From contig NZ_HG315690.1 of the NCBI RefSeq assembly GCF_000455345.1, positions 2,493,360 to 2,557,359 on the forward strand: DNA of 64,000 bases, read 5' to 3'. This document shows positions 52,219 through 60,581 of this stretch, in pieces. A program made the translations under genes and the position numbers. The notes beneath the pieces were generated by a model that saw nothing but the letters and a program-made list of their open reading frames with translations, ran no database searches and was not told the DNA's origin. Numbering within the stretch: position 1 is the stretch's first letter; each line of letters opens with the position of its first letter. The stretch is from Halopiger goleimassiliensis (lineage in GTDB: Archaea; Halobacteriota; Halobacteria; Halobacteriales; Natrialbaceae).

Positions 52219-53688
52219 ATGCAGCGACGAACGGTCCTCGCGACGGCCGGCCTCGCGGTAGTCGCCGGCTGTCTCTCCGAGCCCTCCCCCTCCGAGACCG
52301 AATCCCCCACCGCCGAGAACGACCCCTCCGAGTCCGAGCGCGACGATTCCGAGAAAGAGACAGACGCCGACGAAGACGGGGCTCCCGACACCGACGACGA
52401 ACCCTCGACGTTCGACGCGACGCTCTCGTTCCCGTCGTACGTCCTCGGGATGGACGAGCAGTTCGCCGACGAGGCGAGACCGAACCAGATCGTCGCCCTC
52501 GAGGACCTCGAGGCCCCCGCCGCTGACGCCGTCGAGGCGGCCATCGACGACGGCAGCTACGAGACCGAGACGGCCGACGACGACCTGCTCGAGGGACTGT
52601 TCGGCCTCCAGTACGTCGACCGCAACGGGACGGTCTACGACGTCGAGTACACCATGCCCGAATACGTCGTCTCGGGGCACGACGTGGCCGAGAGCGAGGT
52701 CGATCCCGACCGAACGATCTCCGCGATGGACGACACCATTCGCATGCTCGGCGTCGACAACCGCGAGATCGTCACGGCAGTCAACACCGTTCTCGAGTCG
52801 TTCCGGGGACCGAACGGCGAGGGCGGCGCGAGCGGTCACGACTACCGGGCGACCGTGCTGGACGAGCACCTCGAGTCGTTCCTCGAGGAGTACGACTACG
52901 TCGCCTACCCGGACGACGGCGAAGACGGCCGCGAACCCGAGGGGTACGTCGAACTCGAACTCGACCACGAGGATCCGGGGCCGCCCTACACCGTCACCGC
53001 CTCGCGGATTGCGGACGAGCAACGGTACGGCCGCCCGGTGGTCGACGTCGGGACCTACCCCGACCCGGCCGCCGACGCGCTCCGCGTCGCCGCCGACCGC
53101 CGATCCCTCCGGACGGACGAACGCCCCGAAGGGATCGACGTCGCGCTCGAGGACGACGCCTACGTCCGAATCGACGGCGACGTCTACGATCCCACGCTCG
53201 AGACCGTCGACCACGACGCCGTACCGGTCTCGCTCGAGATCACGGACGTCGACCCCGAGGAGCGGACGTTCACGCTCGAGGTCGGGTCCGACGGAGAACC
53301 GGCGACCCTGTTCGGTGGCGCACCGAAGCCGTTCGGCGTCCTCGGCGCGCGGCCGGTCGGAGATGGGGACGGCGATGCGAACGACGGCCGGGCGATCCTC
53401 TGGACCGACAGCTACGAGGAAAGCGGCCACGTCCACGTCGGCGAGCGCGACGACGAACCCACCATCGGCGTCAACGACATCGGCATCACCACTCTCCTCG
53501 AGCCCGGCGACCCGATGCGCGAGACCTACGAGGTCCGCGAGGAGTGGGGCTTCGAGGCCGGCCGCTACCGACTTGAGGACGCACTGTCCGTCGAGTGGGG
53601 CGGCGACCTCGAAGGCCTCGGCGACGGCACCGCGTCCTCGACGTACCCCTTCGTGGTCTCGCTGACAGTCCCCCCGTTCGAGTCGTAA
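52219..53688 (+). CDS. Tat-type lipoprotein sharing its C-terminal domain with the 44171 propeller protein
   Basis: 489 residues. Signal: QRRTVLATAGLAVVAGC with the lipobox VAGC, then an acidic Ser/Glu/Asp-rich tether (residues ~20-60). The middle has no motif I recognise. The last ~140 residues contain PKPFGVLGARPVG, then AILWTDSYEESGHVH, VNDIGITTLLEPGDPMRETY and RYRLEDALSVEWGG, which parallel PFGIFRLHDEKQ, AWTSAYEESGYVH and GLSTAISPGETVSESY of the lipoprotein at 44171. Surface protein of unknown role. Confidence 0.85.
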   Translation: MQRRTVLATAGLAVVAGCLSEPSPSETESPTAENDPSESERDDSEKETDADEDGAPDTDDEPSTFDATLSFPSYVLGMDEQFADEARPNQIVALEDLEAPAADAVEAAIDDGSYETETADDDLLEGLFGLQYVDRNGTVYDVEYTMPEYVVSGHDVAESEVDPDRTISAMDDTIRMLGVDNREIVTAVNTVLESFRGPNGEGGASGHDYRATVLDEHLESFLEEYDYVAYPDDGEDGREPEGYVELELDHEDPGPPYTVTASRIADEQRYGRPVVDVGTYPDPAADALRVAADRRSLRTDERPEGIDVALEDDAYVRIDGDVYDPTLETVDHDAVPVSLEITDVDPEERTFTLEVGSDGEPATLFGGAPKPFGVLGARPVGDGDGDANDGRAILWTDSYEESGHVHVGERDDEPTIGVNDIGITTLLEPGDPMRETYEVREEWGFEAGRYRLEDALSVEWGGDLEGLGDGTASSTYPFVVSLTVPPFES

Positions 53689-53760
53689 TACGGCAGACCG
53701 GCGGGATCCTTGCACTCGCCCCGCACACGTTGATACGCGTGTTTGGAGGGAGTGCACCGT

Positions 53761-54105
53761 ATGGCGCTCCAACAGATCGACCACGCGGACGACCACATGC
53801 AGGAGTGTATCGACAACTGCCTCGAGGCGACGCAGGTCTGCGAGTGGTGTGCCGACGCCTGCGCTGACGAGGAGGGGATGGCCCGTTGTATCCGCCTCTG
53901 TCGGGACGTCGCCGATGTCGCGTCGCTGCACGCCCGATTCATGGCCCGCGACTCCGGCTACCACCGGGAACTCGGCGAACTCTGTGCAGACCTCTGCGAG
54001 GAGTGTGCCGAGGAGTGCGAACAGCACGATTACGAGCACTGTCAGGCCTGCGCGGAGGTCCTGCCGAAGTGTGCCGAAAGCTGTCGGGAGATGGCCTCGG
54101 CCTGA
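53761..54105 (+). CDS. Cysteine-rich four-helix-bundle copper-binding protein (DUF326 type)
   Basis: 114 residues with 15 cysteines (16, 20, 27, 30, 34, 43, 47, 75, 79, 82, 86, 94, 97, 104, 108) at helical spacings, plus several His and Met. This resembles the DUF326 / Csp-type helical bundles that can store many Cu(I) ions in their core. No signal peptide, so a cytosolic store or chaperone. Start ATG 53761; a start at 53743 would add six residues. Confidence 0.85.
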   Translation: MALQQIDHADDHMQECIDNCLEATQVCEWCADACADEEGMARCIRLCRDVADVASLHARFMARDSGYHRELGELCADLCEECAEECEQHDYEHCQACAEVLPKCAESCREMASA

Positions 54106-54136
54106 TCGAGGAACGACGCCCGGAGCCGGCGCGTCT

Positions 54137-54217
54137 CGGGGCAGTGGCGAACGTCCCGAGGCGGTGACGCGCCTTCCGAGGTGGTGATACGCGTCCCGAG
54201 GCAGTGGCGTTCGGTCC
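54137..54217 (+). repeat. 20-bp imperfect tandem repeat, four units
   Basis: Units at 54137-54156, 54157-54176, 54177-54196 and 54197-54217 share the frame C-GAGG-C-(A/G)-GTG-(G/A)-C-G and a CG-rich second half. They lie in the gap between the copper-binding protein and the phosphatase-like gene. Possible leader or regulatory array; the match is imperfect. Confidence 0.6.
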
Positions 54218-54372
54218 GATAACCGCGTGCTTCCGGTACGTCGCCTGCCGATTCTCGTACCCCAGCGATTCGGCGTCCGAACGCGCCGGGAGTCAGACGC
54301 CGATCGTGACCCGGAACTCGGCACCTGCACAGCGGCGGGACGGGCACGTAGCGCTCAGTGTGATCCCAGACG

Positions 54373-55617
54373 ATGGTTCGATCACGATCACGACGGGAGA
54401 TTGTCCGGACGTCCGGAGCCGCGCTCGCATTCGGACTCGCGGGGTGTTCGGGCCCCGGTTCCTCGGATCGGAGTCCCGCCGAACCGGCGGCCCCGTTTTC
54501 GACCCTGATCGCCACGTGGCGCGGTCACGATCCGGCCACGACGGTCACGCTTCAGTGGCTCGCGCCAGCCGCCGGCCGCGACGAGTCGGTTCCGGTCACC
54601 CTCCAACGAGCGGACGGCAGCGGCGACGCGACGGCCCGGACGGACGTGACGCCGTTCGGGGACTCGGATCTGCACCGTCACCGGGCCGACGTGTCCGGAC
54701 TGGAGCCGGGGACGCGGTACCGCGTCGGTATCGACGACTCGGAGCCGGAGGTCGCCGTCCGGACGGCCCCCGAAGCGGTCACCGAGCCCGTGACGTTCGC
54801 CGCGGGCGGGGACGTCGGAACCTCGTCGAACGTCCCCCCGCTGCACCGGCAGGCGGCGTCCTGGGATCCCCTGTTCGCCGTCGTGGGGGGCGACCTGGCG
54901 TACGCCGACGGCCGAGACGAGAGCCGGTGGATCACCTTCCTCGAGCACTGGCACGAATACGTCCGGGCCGGCGACCGCCTCGTCCCGCTGGTCGCCGCCA
55001 TCGGTAACCACGAGGTTCGGGACGGGATGGACGAGTCGCCGGACGCAGCGCCCTTTTTCTATACGCTCTTCGACAATCCGCACCGCGAGCACGCCTACTG
55101 GACGCTGGATATCGGGGACGCGCTCTCGATCGTGATCCTGGACTCGGGCCACACGGCCGACGTCGCGGGCGACCAGACGGCGTGGCTCGAGGACGCCCTG
55201 GCCGACCGGACGGACCGCGACCACCTGCTGGCCGCCTATCACGTCCCTATCTATCCGTCGGTTAGACCGATCGACCACCGTGGCCGGGAGGAGATGCGCG
55301 AACGCTGGGTGCCCCTGCTGGACGAGTACGACGTCGACGTCGCCTTCGAACACGACGATCACGCGTACAAACGCACGCGGCCGCTCGAGGGGGGCGAGCC
55401 GAACCCCGACGACGGCGTGGTGTACCTCGGCGACGGCGCGTGGGGACAGGGCACCCGCGACGTACACTCGCCGGACGAACGCCCGTACCTCGAGGTGAGC
55501 GAGAGCGAACGCCACGTGATACGCGCGGACCTCTCTCCCGACGGCTCGAGGCGGTTTCGCGCGGTCGATCCCGACGGAACTCGCCTCGACCAGTTCGCAT
55601 CCGATGCGTCGTCCTGA
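54373..55617 (+). CDS. Tat-exported purple-acid-phosphatase-like metallophosphoesterase
   Basis: 414 residues. Signal: SRREIVRTSGAALAFGLAGC with lipobox LAGC. An N-terminal FN3-like beta domain (LIATWRGHDPATTVTLQWLA ... LEPGTRYRVGID) leads into the metallophosphatase domain: AAGGDVG (first Asp), VVGGDLAYADG, AAIGNHEVRD, the YHVPIYPSVRP region and EHDDHAYKRTRP (in place of GHxH). This order matches purple acid phosphatases. Extracellular phosphate release from esters is likely; substrate unknown. Confidence 0.88.
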   Translation: MVRSRSRREIVRTSGAALAFGLAGCSGPGSSDRSPAEPAAPFSTLIATWRGHDPATTVTLQWLAPAAGRDESVPVTLQRADGSGDATARTDVTPFGDSDLHRHRADVSGLEPGTRYRVGIDDSEPEVAVRTAPEAVTEPVTFAAGGDVGTSSNVPPLHRQAASWDPLFAVVGGDLAYADGRDESRWITFLEHWHEYVRAGDRLVPLVAAIGNHEVRDGMDESPDAAPFFYTLFDNPHREHAYWTLDIGDALSIVILDSGHTADVAGDQTAWLEDALADRTDRDHLLAAYHVPIYPSVRPIDHRGREEMRERWVPLLDEYDVDVAFEHDDHAYKRTRPLEGGEPNPDDGVVYLGDGAWGQGTRDVHSPDERPYLEVSESERHVIRADLSPDGSRRFRAVDPDGTRLDQFASDASS

Positions 55618-55706
55618 CGGCCTGCAGTCGAGCGTCAGGCGCGTCTTCACGGACTCGAGTGAGCGGTAGACGACCGACGCGCGAGCCGTCCGGCCATCAC
55701 CGGCCG

Positions 55707-56099
55707 TCAGCCCCCTGCCCCCGAACCGGCCTGTTGACAGCGCTCGACCCACAGCCGTTCGTACGCCTCGGGACCGACGACGCGGCCGGCGAAGTCGGCC
55801 ACCGTTTCGACGCCCTCCGACTGACACCACTCGATGCACTGCCGGTAGACGTCGAAATCGTACTCGGTCCGGACCGCCGCGTCGCGCTCGAGCGCCAGCG
55901 TCTCCGAACCGGCCAGGAACGCCGCGAACGCCCGCGTGTGGCCGTCCGAGAGGTACCACTCGCCGTCGTGTTCGAACGCGGGCACCGTCCCGTAGTTCGG
56001 GTCGTCGCAATCGAACCAGTCGAGAACGGCCGCTAGCTTCTCGCTCGAGAGGTACAACTGGGTGGGTCGGACGTCCTCGATCGGTAGCGTTCGGGCCAT
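55707..56099 (-). CDS. ParB/Srx-superfamily-like protein
   Basis: 130 residues from ATG 56097-56099. TLPIEDVRPTQLYLSSEKLA precedes the segment VPAFEHDGEWYLSDGHTRAF, where DGHTRA resembles the ParB/sulfiredoxin loop (GxH-R). No HTH of a full ParB is present. It may bind nucleotides; the function is unknown. Divergent from the YrdC gene 61 bases away. Confidence 0.6.
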   Translation of the reverse strand: MARTLPIEDVRPTQLYLSSEKLAAVLDWFDCDDPNYGTVPAFEHDGEWYLSDGHTRAFAAFLAGSETLALERDAAVRTEYDFDVYRQCIEWCQSEGVETVADFAGRVVGPEAYERLWVERCQQAGSGAGG

Positions 56100-56160
56100 C
56101 GTCCGCTCGTGCTCGCGGCGTGACGGTATACTTTTGGCCACAACGGCGCGACCAACGCGT

Positions 56161-56754
56161 ATGGACGAGGCGGAACTCGAGCGCGCGGCGGAAGCGATTC
56201 GGGAGGGCGATCTCGTGGTCTACCCGACCGAGACGGTGTACGGACTGGGTGCGGACGCGCTCGACCCCGACGCGGTCGAACGCGTCTTCGCGGTCAAGGG
56301 GCGCGACCGGACGAAACCCGTCTCCTTCGCCGTCCCGAGCTTCGAGGCAGCAATCGAAGCGGGCTACGTCGCGGCGACCGAGCGGGAACGCGCGTTCGCC
56401 GACGAATTCCTGCCGGGTCCCGTGACACTGCTGTGTGAGCGACTGGCGCCGATTCCGGACGTCCTTACCGCGGGTCGGGACCGCGTCGGCGTCCGCGTGC
56501 CCGACTGGGAGCCGACCCTCGCACTGCTCGAGGGGGCCGGGCGACCGGTCACGTCGACCAGCGCGAACGTCAGCGGGGAGCCGAGCGCCCGCCGCGTCGA
56601 CGAGGTGAGTCCCGACGTCCGGGACGAGGCGGTCGTCCTCGACGGCGGCGAGACGCCCGGCACCGAGAGCACCGTCGTCGACGCCTCGAGCGGCGAGATC
56701 CACCGCCGCGGTGCGCAGGCCGACGCGATCGAGGCCTGGCTCGAAGACGCCTGA
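56161..56754 (+). CDS. L-threonylcarbamoyladenylate synthase (Sua5/YrdC/YciO family)
   Basis: 197 residues from ATG 56161. VVYPTETVYGLGADALDPDA opens the YrdC fold; RVFAVKGRDRTKPVSFAVPS follows, and GRPVTSTSANVSGEPSARRV is the conserved STSAN block; PGTESTVVDASSGEIHRRG ends it. It makes threonylcarbamoyl-AMP for the tRNA t6A modification. The Sua5 C-terminal domain is missing, as in YrdC-type proteins. A YciO-like paralogue remains possible. Confidence 0.9.
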   Translation: MDEAELERAAEAIREGDLVVYPTETVYGLGADALDPDAVERVFAVKGRDRTKPVSFAVPSFEAAIEAGYVAATERERAFADEFLPGPVTLLCERLAPIPDVLTAGRDRVGVRVPDWEPTLALLEGAGRPVTSTSANVSGEPSARRVDEVSPDVRDEAVVLDGGETPGTESTVVDASSGEIHRRGAQADAIEAWLEDA

Positions 56755-56817
56755 CTGCCACTCTCACCTCGCCGGCCAACGGGGGCGTTTGATAATGGCT
56801 GACGTGGTCGGTGGCGT

Positions 56818-57402
56818 ATGGCCAGTACCGACCCCGGCGACGCGCCCCGGACGCTCGTCTGTTACGGCTCGAGCGAGGGACAGACCCGGAAGATCGCTAC
56901 CCGGATGGCGTCGGTGCTCGAGTCGGCGGGCCACCGCGTCCGACTGGTCGACGCCGCCGAGCGCCCGATCGATCTCGACGTCGGCGCTTACGACGGCGTG
57001 CTCGTCGGCGCGTCGATCCACGCGGGCCGCCACCAGACCGCCGTCCGGGAGTTCGTCCGCGCCCACACCGGCGTGCTCAACCGCGTCCCCTCCGGGTTCG
57101 TCTCGGTTAGCCTCACGGCGGCCCACGAAGACCCCGCAGAACGCGCTCCGGCCGAGGAACTGCTCGAGGGCTTTCTCGAGGAGACCGGCTGGAACCCCGA
57201 CGCCACGCTGACGGTCGCGGGCGCGCTGAAGTACAGCCAGTACGGCCGATTCAAACGGTTTCTCATGCGTCGAATCGCCGGGAAGGCGGGCGGCGACACC
57301 GACACGTCGCGGGACTACGAGTACACCGACTGGGAGGACGTCGACGCGTTCGCCCGCGAGTTCGCGACGCTGCTCGAGTCGGCCGCCGGGTCGACGGGCT
57401 GA
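56818..57402 (+). CDS. Flavodoxin-domain protein, HemG-like
   Basis: 194 residues. LVCYGSSEGQTRKIATRMAS is the FMN phosphate-binding loop; VLVGASIHAGRHQTAVREFV and GALKYSQYGRFKRFLMRRIA are blocks shared with HemG, the menaquinone-linked protoporphyrinogen oxidase. The final YEYTDWEDVDAFAREFA is the usual end. In haem-synthesising haloarchaea the role may differ, since several use the alternative siroheme route. Confidence 0.85.
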   Translation: MASTDPGDAPRTLVCYGSSEGQTRKIATRMASVLESAGHRVRLVDAAERPIDLDVGAYDGVLVGASIHAGRHQTAVREFVRAHTGVLNRVPSGFVSVSLTAAHEDPAERAPAEELLEGFLEETGWNPDATLTVAGALKYSQYGRFKRFLMRRIAGKAGGDTDTSRDYEYTDWEDVDAFAREFATLLESAAGSTG

Positions 57403-57453
57403 GGCGGCGGCCAAGGAGCAGGCTTTTCGTTCGCGATCCGAAAAGTATTACCG

Positions 57454-58155
57454 ATGAGTTCGGTCGAGACCCCCCACGAGACCGGTCGCGGTTTCGGTCT
57501 CTCGAGTCGCGAGTTGCAGGTGATCGGCGGCGCGAGCGGCCTGATGGCGATCACCGTCGCGCTGATGTACGTCTTCGTCGCGACGCCGCTGGCGACGATC
57601 AACGACTCCCTGTTCCGGACCGCGCCGATCGTCGGCGTGCTCGTCTACGGCGCGGCGCTGTTCGTCGGCGAACTGATCGCCGAACGGGGCATCAAGAGCA
57701 ACGATATAGGAATCGCCTTCGTCGGGACCACGATCCTGGTCTTCGCGTTCGCCGTCTTCGGGGCCGGCGTCCTCTCGTACGCCCCGCGAGCGTTGCAACT
57801 GACGATTCTCGGCGTGACGGCGATCGTCACCGCCGTCCTGACGGCCCTGATCTCGGGGTACGTCTACGCCCGCTCGACGACGTTCGAACACTGGGGCCGG
57901 TACGCCAACGTGGCCTTCATCGGCGGCCTGGTCGTCATCCTCGTCGGTTCGTTCGTCCTGCAACCGCTGTTGCTGGTCGGGTTCGTCCTGATCTTCCTCG
58001 GCTTCCTGTTGCGACTCGGCTACGAGATCTGGCAGGTCCGCGACAGGCGCGACGCCTCGATCGGTCTCCAGACCCTCGGCGTCTACATCGCCGTCGCCGG
58101 CGTCTTCGTCCACGTCCTCCAGCTCGTGATGCGGTACGTGCTCTCGCAGGAGTAG
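57454..58155 (+). CDS. Seven-segment membrane protein of unknown function
   Basis: 233 residues with about seven hydrophobic segments. After a 20-residue soluble start, segments lie near 27-47, 60-78, 87-107, 110-135, 148-164, 166-187 and 207-230. Ends such as SIGLQTLGVYIAVAGVFVHV recall Bax-inhibitor-1-like (YccA) proteins, but the match is not decisive. No catalytic motif. Confidence 0.65.
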   Translation: MSSVETPHETGRGFGLSSRELQVIGGASGLMAITVALMYVFVATPLATINDSLFRTAPIVGVLVYGAALFVGELIAERGIKSNDIGIAFVGTTILVFAFAVFGAGVLSYAPRALQLTILGVTAIVTAVLTALISGYVYARSTTFEHWGRYANVAFIGGLVVILVGSFVLQPLLLVGFVLIFLGFLLRLGYEIWQVRDRRDASIGLQTLGVYIAVAGVFVHVLQLVMRYVLSQE

Positions 58156-58164
58156 GAGACGCAG

Positions 58165-59394
58165 CTACGCGGTTTCGTTCGCCTCTTCCTCGGACTCGAC
58201 GACCTCACGGAACGCGTCGAGAATCACCCGTTTCGTCACCGCGCCGCGGGTCACCCAGTGGTTCGCGTAATCGAGCATGTCGTCGTAGATCTCGGGCTTG
58301 CAGCCCGCGGCCTTCGGGTGGCCGCCGCCGTTGACCTTGCCCGCGACCTCGTGGCAGCGTTCGAACGCGTCCGTGCCGCGAATGGAGGCGGAGCCGGCGG
58401 GTTTGACGATCACCGACGCGTCGGCCCCCTGCTCGCGCATCGCCTCGGCGACCTCGTTCTGCGAACAGCGGCCGTAGGTGATGCCGACCGTGTAGTCGCC
58501 GATCTCGCGGAACTCCGCCCGGGAGACCGCCTGCTCGATCAGCGCCTCCTTCTCCTCGCGGCGCTCGGCGATGTACTCCCGGACCCACTCCGGCAGGTCG
58601 ACGCCGTACTCGCGGACGACCTCGACGTACTCCGCGGGATCGGTCCAGTAGGCGTAATCGGCCAGGTCGTCGCTGCGCGGATCTTCGCGCAGCCAGAGGT
58701 CGTGATCGCGCGTGACGGCGGCCAGTTCCTCGTACATCGGCGAGAAGTCGTACTCGAGCGAGCGATAGACGACGTCGGCGGAACACTCCTCGTCGGAGTC
58801 GCCGATCACGAGGTCGACGCCGGCCGCCTGCACCGACTCGGCGACCGCGTCGTCCCACTGGTGGTGATCGTACCACGCGACCGAGTCGGCGGTCGCTACG
58901 GCCGCCTCGAGTTCCTCCTCGACGTACTCGTACTTATCGGGGGCGAGGTCACACACGTAGAGATCGAGGCCGTCGTCGCCGTACTCGGCGACGCGAGCCA
59001 GCGCGTCCTCGACGTCGTGCGGGCTGGCGGGGAGCAGCGCGACGCGGTGGGGCGTGGATTCGGGCTCCGGAAGCGGGTCGTCGCTCTCGGCCGCGAGCGT
59101 CGGGTCGGCCGCCACGTCGTCGACGGCGTCGGCAACGGCCTCGTCCTCGCCGACCTCCTCGGGCTCGGGGACGTTCCGGACGTCGTCGTAGGCCTCGCGG
59201 AGCAACGCGACGCAGGCCAGGCCGTCGGCGTCCGGGTCGGCGACGACGGCCACCCCGGCCCCCTCGAGCGCCGCGGCGGCCTGTTCGTCCTCGACGTCTT
59301 CCTCGAGCGAATCGGGCAGGAAGAAGCCGGTGCCCGGGAGCACCGATTTCCGGGCGATCGGGAGCTCCCCGCTGTCGATGAGTTCGTCGTCCAT
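58165..59394 (-). CDS. DHH-family phosphoesterase
   Basis: 409 residues from ATG 59392-59394. DHH motifs: VVADPDADGLACVALL near the N-terminus, VAWYDHHQWDDA with the family DHH, DSDEECSADVV, and the C-terminal DHHA1 signature KVNGGGHPKAAGCKPEI. A large Asp/Glu-rich insertion (about residues 80-120) separates motifs. Related archaeal proteins degrade short oligonucleotides or cyclic dinucleotides; the substrate is unknown. Convergent with the membrane protein gene to its left. Confidence 0.88.
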   Translation of the reverse strand: MDDELIDSGELPIARKSVLPGTGFFLPDSLEEDVEDEQAAAALEGAGVAVVADPDADGLACVALLREAYDDVRNVPEPEEVGEDEAVADAVDDVAADPTLAAESDDPLPEPESTPHRVALLPASPHDVEDALARVAEYGDDGLDLYVCDLAPDKYEYVEEELEAAVATADSVAWYDHHQWDDAVAESVQAAGVDLVIGDSDEECSADVVYRSLEYDFSPMYEELAAVTRDHDLWLREDPRSDDLADYAYWTDPAEYVEVVREYGVDLPEWVREYIAERREEKEALIEQAVSRAEFREIGDYTVGITYGRCSQNEVAEAMREQGADASVIVKPAGSASIRGTDAFERCHEVAGKVNGGGHPKAAGCKPEIYDDMLDYANHWVTRGAVTKRVILDAFREVVESEEEANETA

Positions 59395-59446
59395 GTCGAG
59401 AAATCCGGGTCGAGGCGGGAAGTAACCGCCGGTCTCCGGGCGACCG

Positions 59447-59920
59447 TCAGGCGTTCGCAATCGATTCCTCGTCCGCCGCGGCCCCGGCGTCGTCGGCAGG
59501 CTCGAGTTGCCGGACCGTCAACACGGGAACCGGCGAGGTGCGGACGACGCGTTCGGCGACGCTGCCCAGCAGGAGGCGGTTCTCGCCGTGGCGGCCGCGG
59601 GTACCGGTCGCGACGAGGTCCGCGTCGACCTCGCGGGCGTACTCACAGATTTCGACGGCCGGACGGCCGTCGCGGACCGCCGTCCGTACCTCCCTGTCGG
59701 TGCGGTCCTCGACGGTGGCCAGGGCGGCGTCGGCGGTCGTCTCGAGGGCGGTCCGGAGTTCCGTCCGCAGTTGTTCCGGGGAAGCGTCGACCTCGCTGGC
59801 GTCGACGACCGAGAGGGCGTGGACCTCGGCGTCGAACCGCTCGGCGAGGTCGAGGGCGACGTCGACGGCCCGTTGCACGCTGTCCGAGCCGTCGGTTGCG
59901 ACCACGACCGTATCGAACAT
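59447..59920 (-). CDS. Universal stress protein
   Basis: 157 residues. FDTVVVATDGSDSVQRAVDV and DLVATGTRGRHGENRLLLGS-VAERVVRTSPVPVLTVR give the complete UspA fold with the ATP-binding G-2x-G-9x-G-S pattern. A short acidic tail follows. Divergent from the Usp gene at 60031. Confidence 0.92.
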   Translation of the reverse strand: MFDTVVVATDGSDSVQRAVDVALDLAERFDAEVHALSVVDASEVDASPEQLRTELRTALETTADAALATVEDRTDREVRTAVRDGRPAVEICEYAREVDADLVATGTRGRHGENRLLLGSVAERVVRTSPVPVLTVRQLEPADDAGAAADEESIANA

Positions 59921-60030
59921 GCGCGGTGGTTGTCGGCCCGGCGGCTTAAACGCTCGCCGTCACTGGCGAGTACCGCTCCCGACCGGGGCACAGCAGGAGG
60001 TTTTTCCCGTCCCGCGACAGAGTGACGGGT

Positions 60031-60489
60031 ATGGACGACAGCGCGCCGGTCGCCGTCGACACCGTCCTCGCGCCGGTCGACGGCAGCGACGAGTCCGCCA
60101 CCGCCATCGAGTACGCCGTCGCCATCGCCGACCGGTACGACGCCTCGGTCCACGCGCTGTTCGTGCTCGGTCGCGGACTCGTCGAAGGCATGAACGCCGG
60201 CACCGTCGACGCGGACGACGTCGCGACCAACACGCGGGAGTTCTTCGAGGGCGTCCGCCGGATCGCCGACGAGGAGGGCGTCCCGCTGTCGACGTCGGTC
60301 GACGACGGCTACTCCCCGCGGATCAAGACGCGTCACCCGGGTAACGTCGTGCTCGACACCGCCGACGTCATCGACGCCGACTTCATCGTACTCCCCCGCG
60401 AGACCGTCGGCGACCCCGCCACGGAGGTGCTCGAGCAGGCCGCCGAGTACGTACTCGCGTACGCGAGCCAGCCCGTGTTGTCCGTGTAG
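60031..60489 (+). CDS. Universal stress protein, atypical ATP-binding loop
   Basis: 152 residues from ATG 60031. VDTVLAPVDGSDESATAIEY is a UspA start; the later NVVLDTADVIDADFIVLPRE-TVGDPATEVLEQAAEYVL lacks the usual glycine-rich G-x-x-G loop, and a Pro-rich turn takes its place. It may not bind ATP. Divergent to the other Usp gene, so both may share a control region in the 110-bp gap. Confidence 0.85.
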   Translation: MDDSAPVAVDTVLAPVDGSDESATAIEYAVAIADRYDASVHALFVLGRGLVEGMNAGTVDADDVATNTREFFEGVRRIADEEGVPLSTSVDDGYSPRIKTRHPGNVVLDTADVIDADFIVLPRETVGDPATEVLEQAAEYVLAYASQPVLSV

Positions 60490-60581
60490 GGGATGTTATC
60501 GTCCGCACAGGGACGGTGACGGCGGACGCGTGGTCGACTCGAGGAGGAAGACTTTTGACAGCCGTCCGAAACGTATCGACC

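Noticed and set aside
52162-56703. Long minus-strand frames of 722 and 771 codons
   Set aside because: They are shadows of the plus-strand lipoprotein, copper-bundle and phosphatase genes: Val/Arg-rich, no domain, typical antisense frames in GC-rich haloarchaeal DNA.
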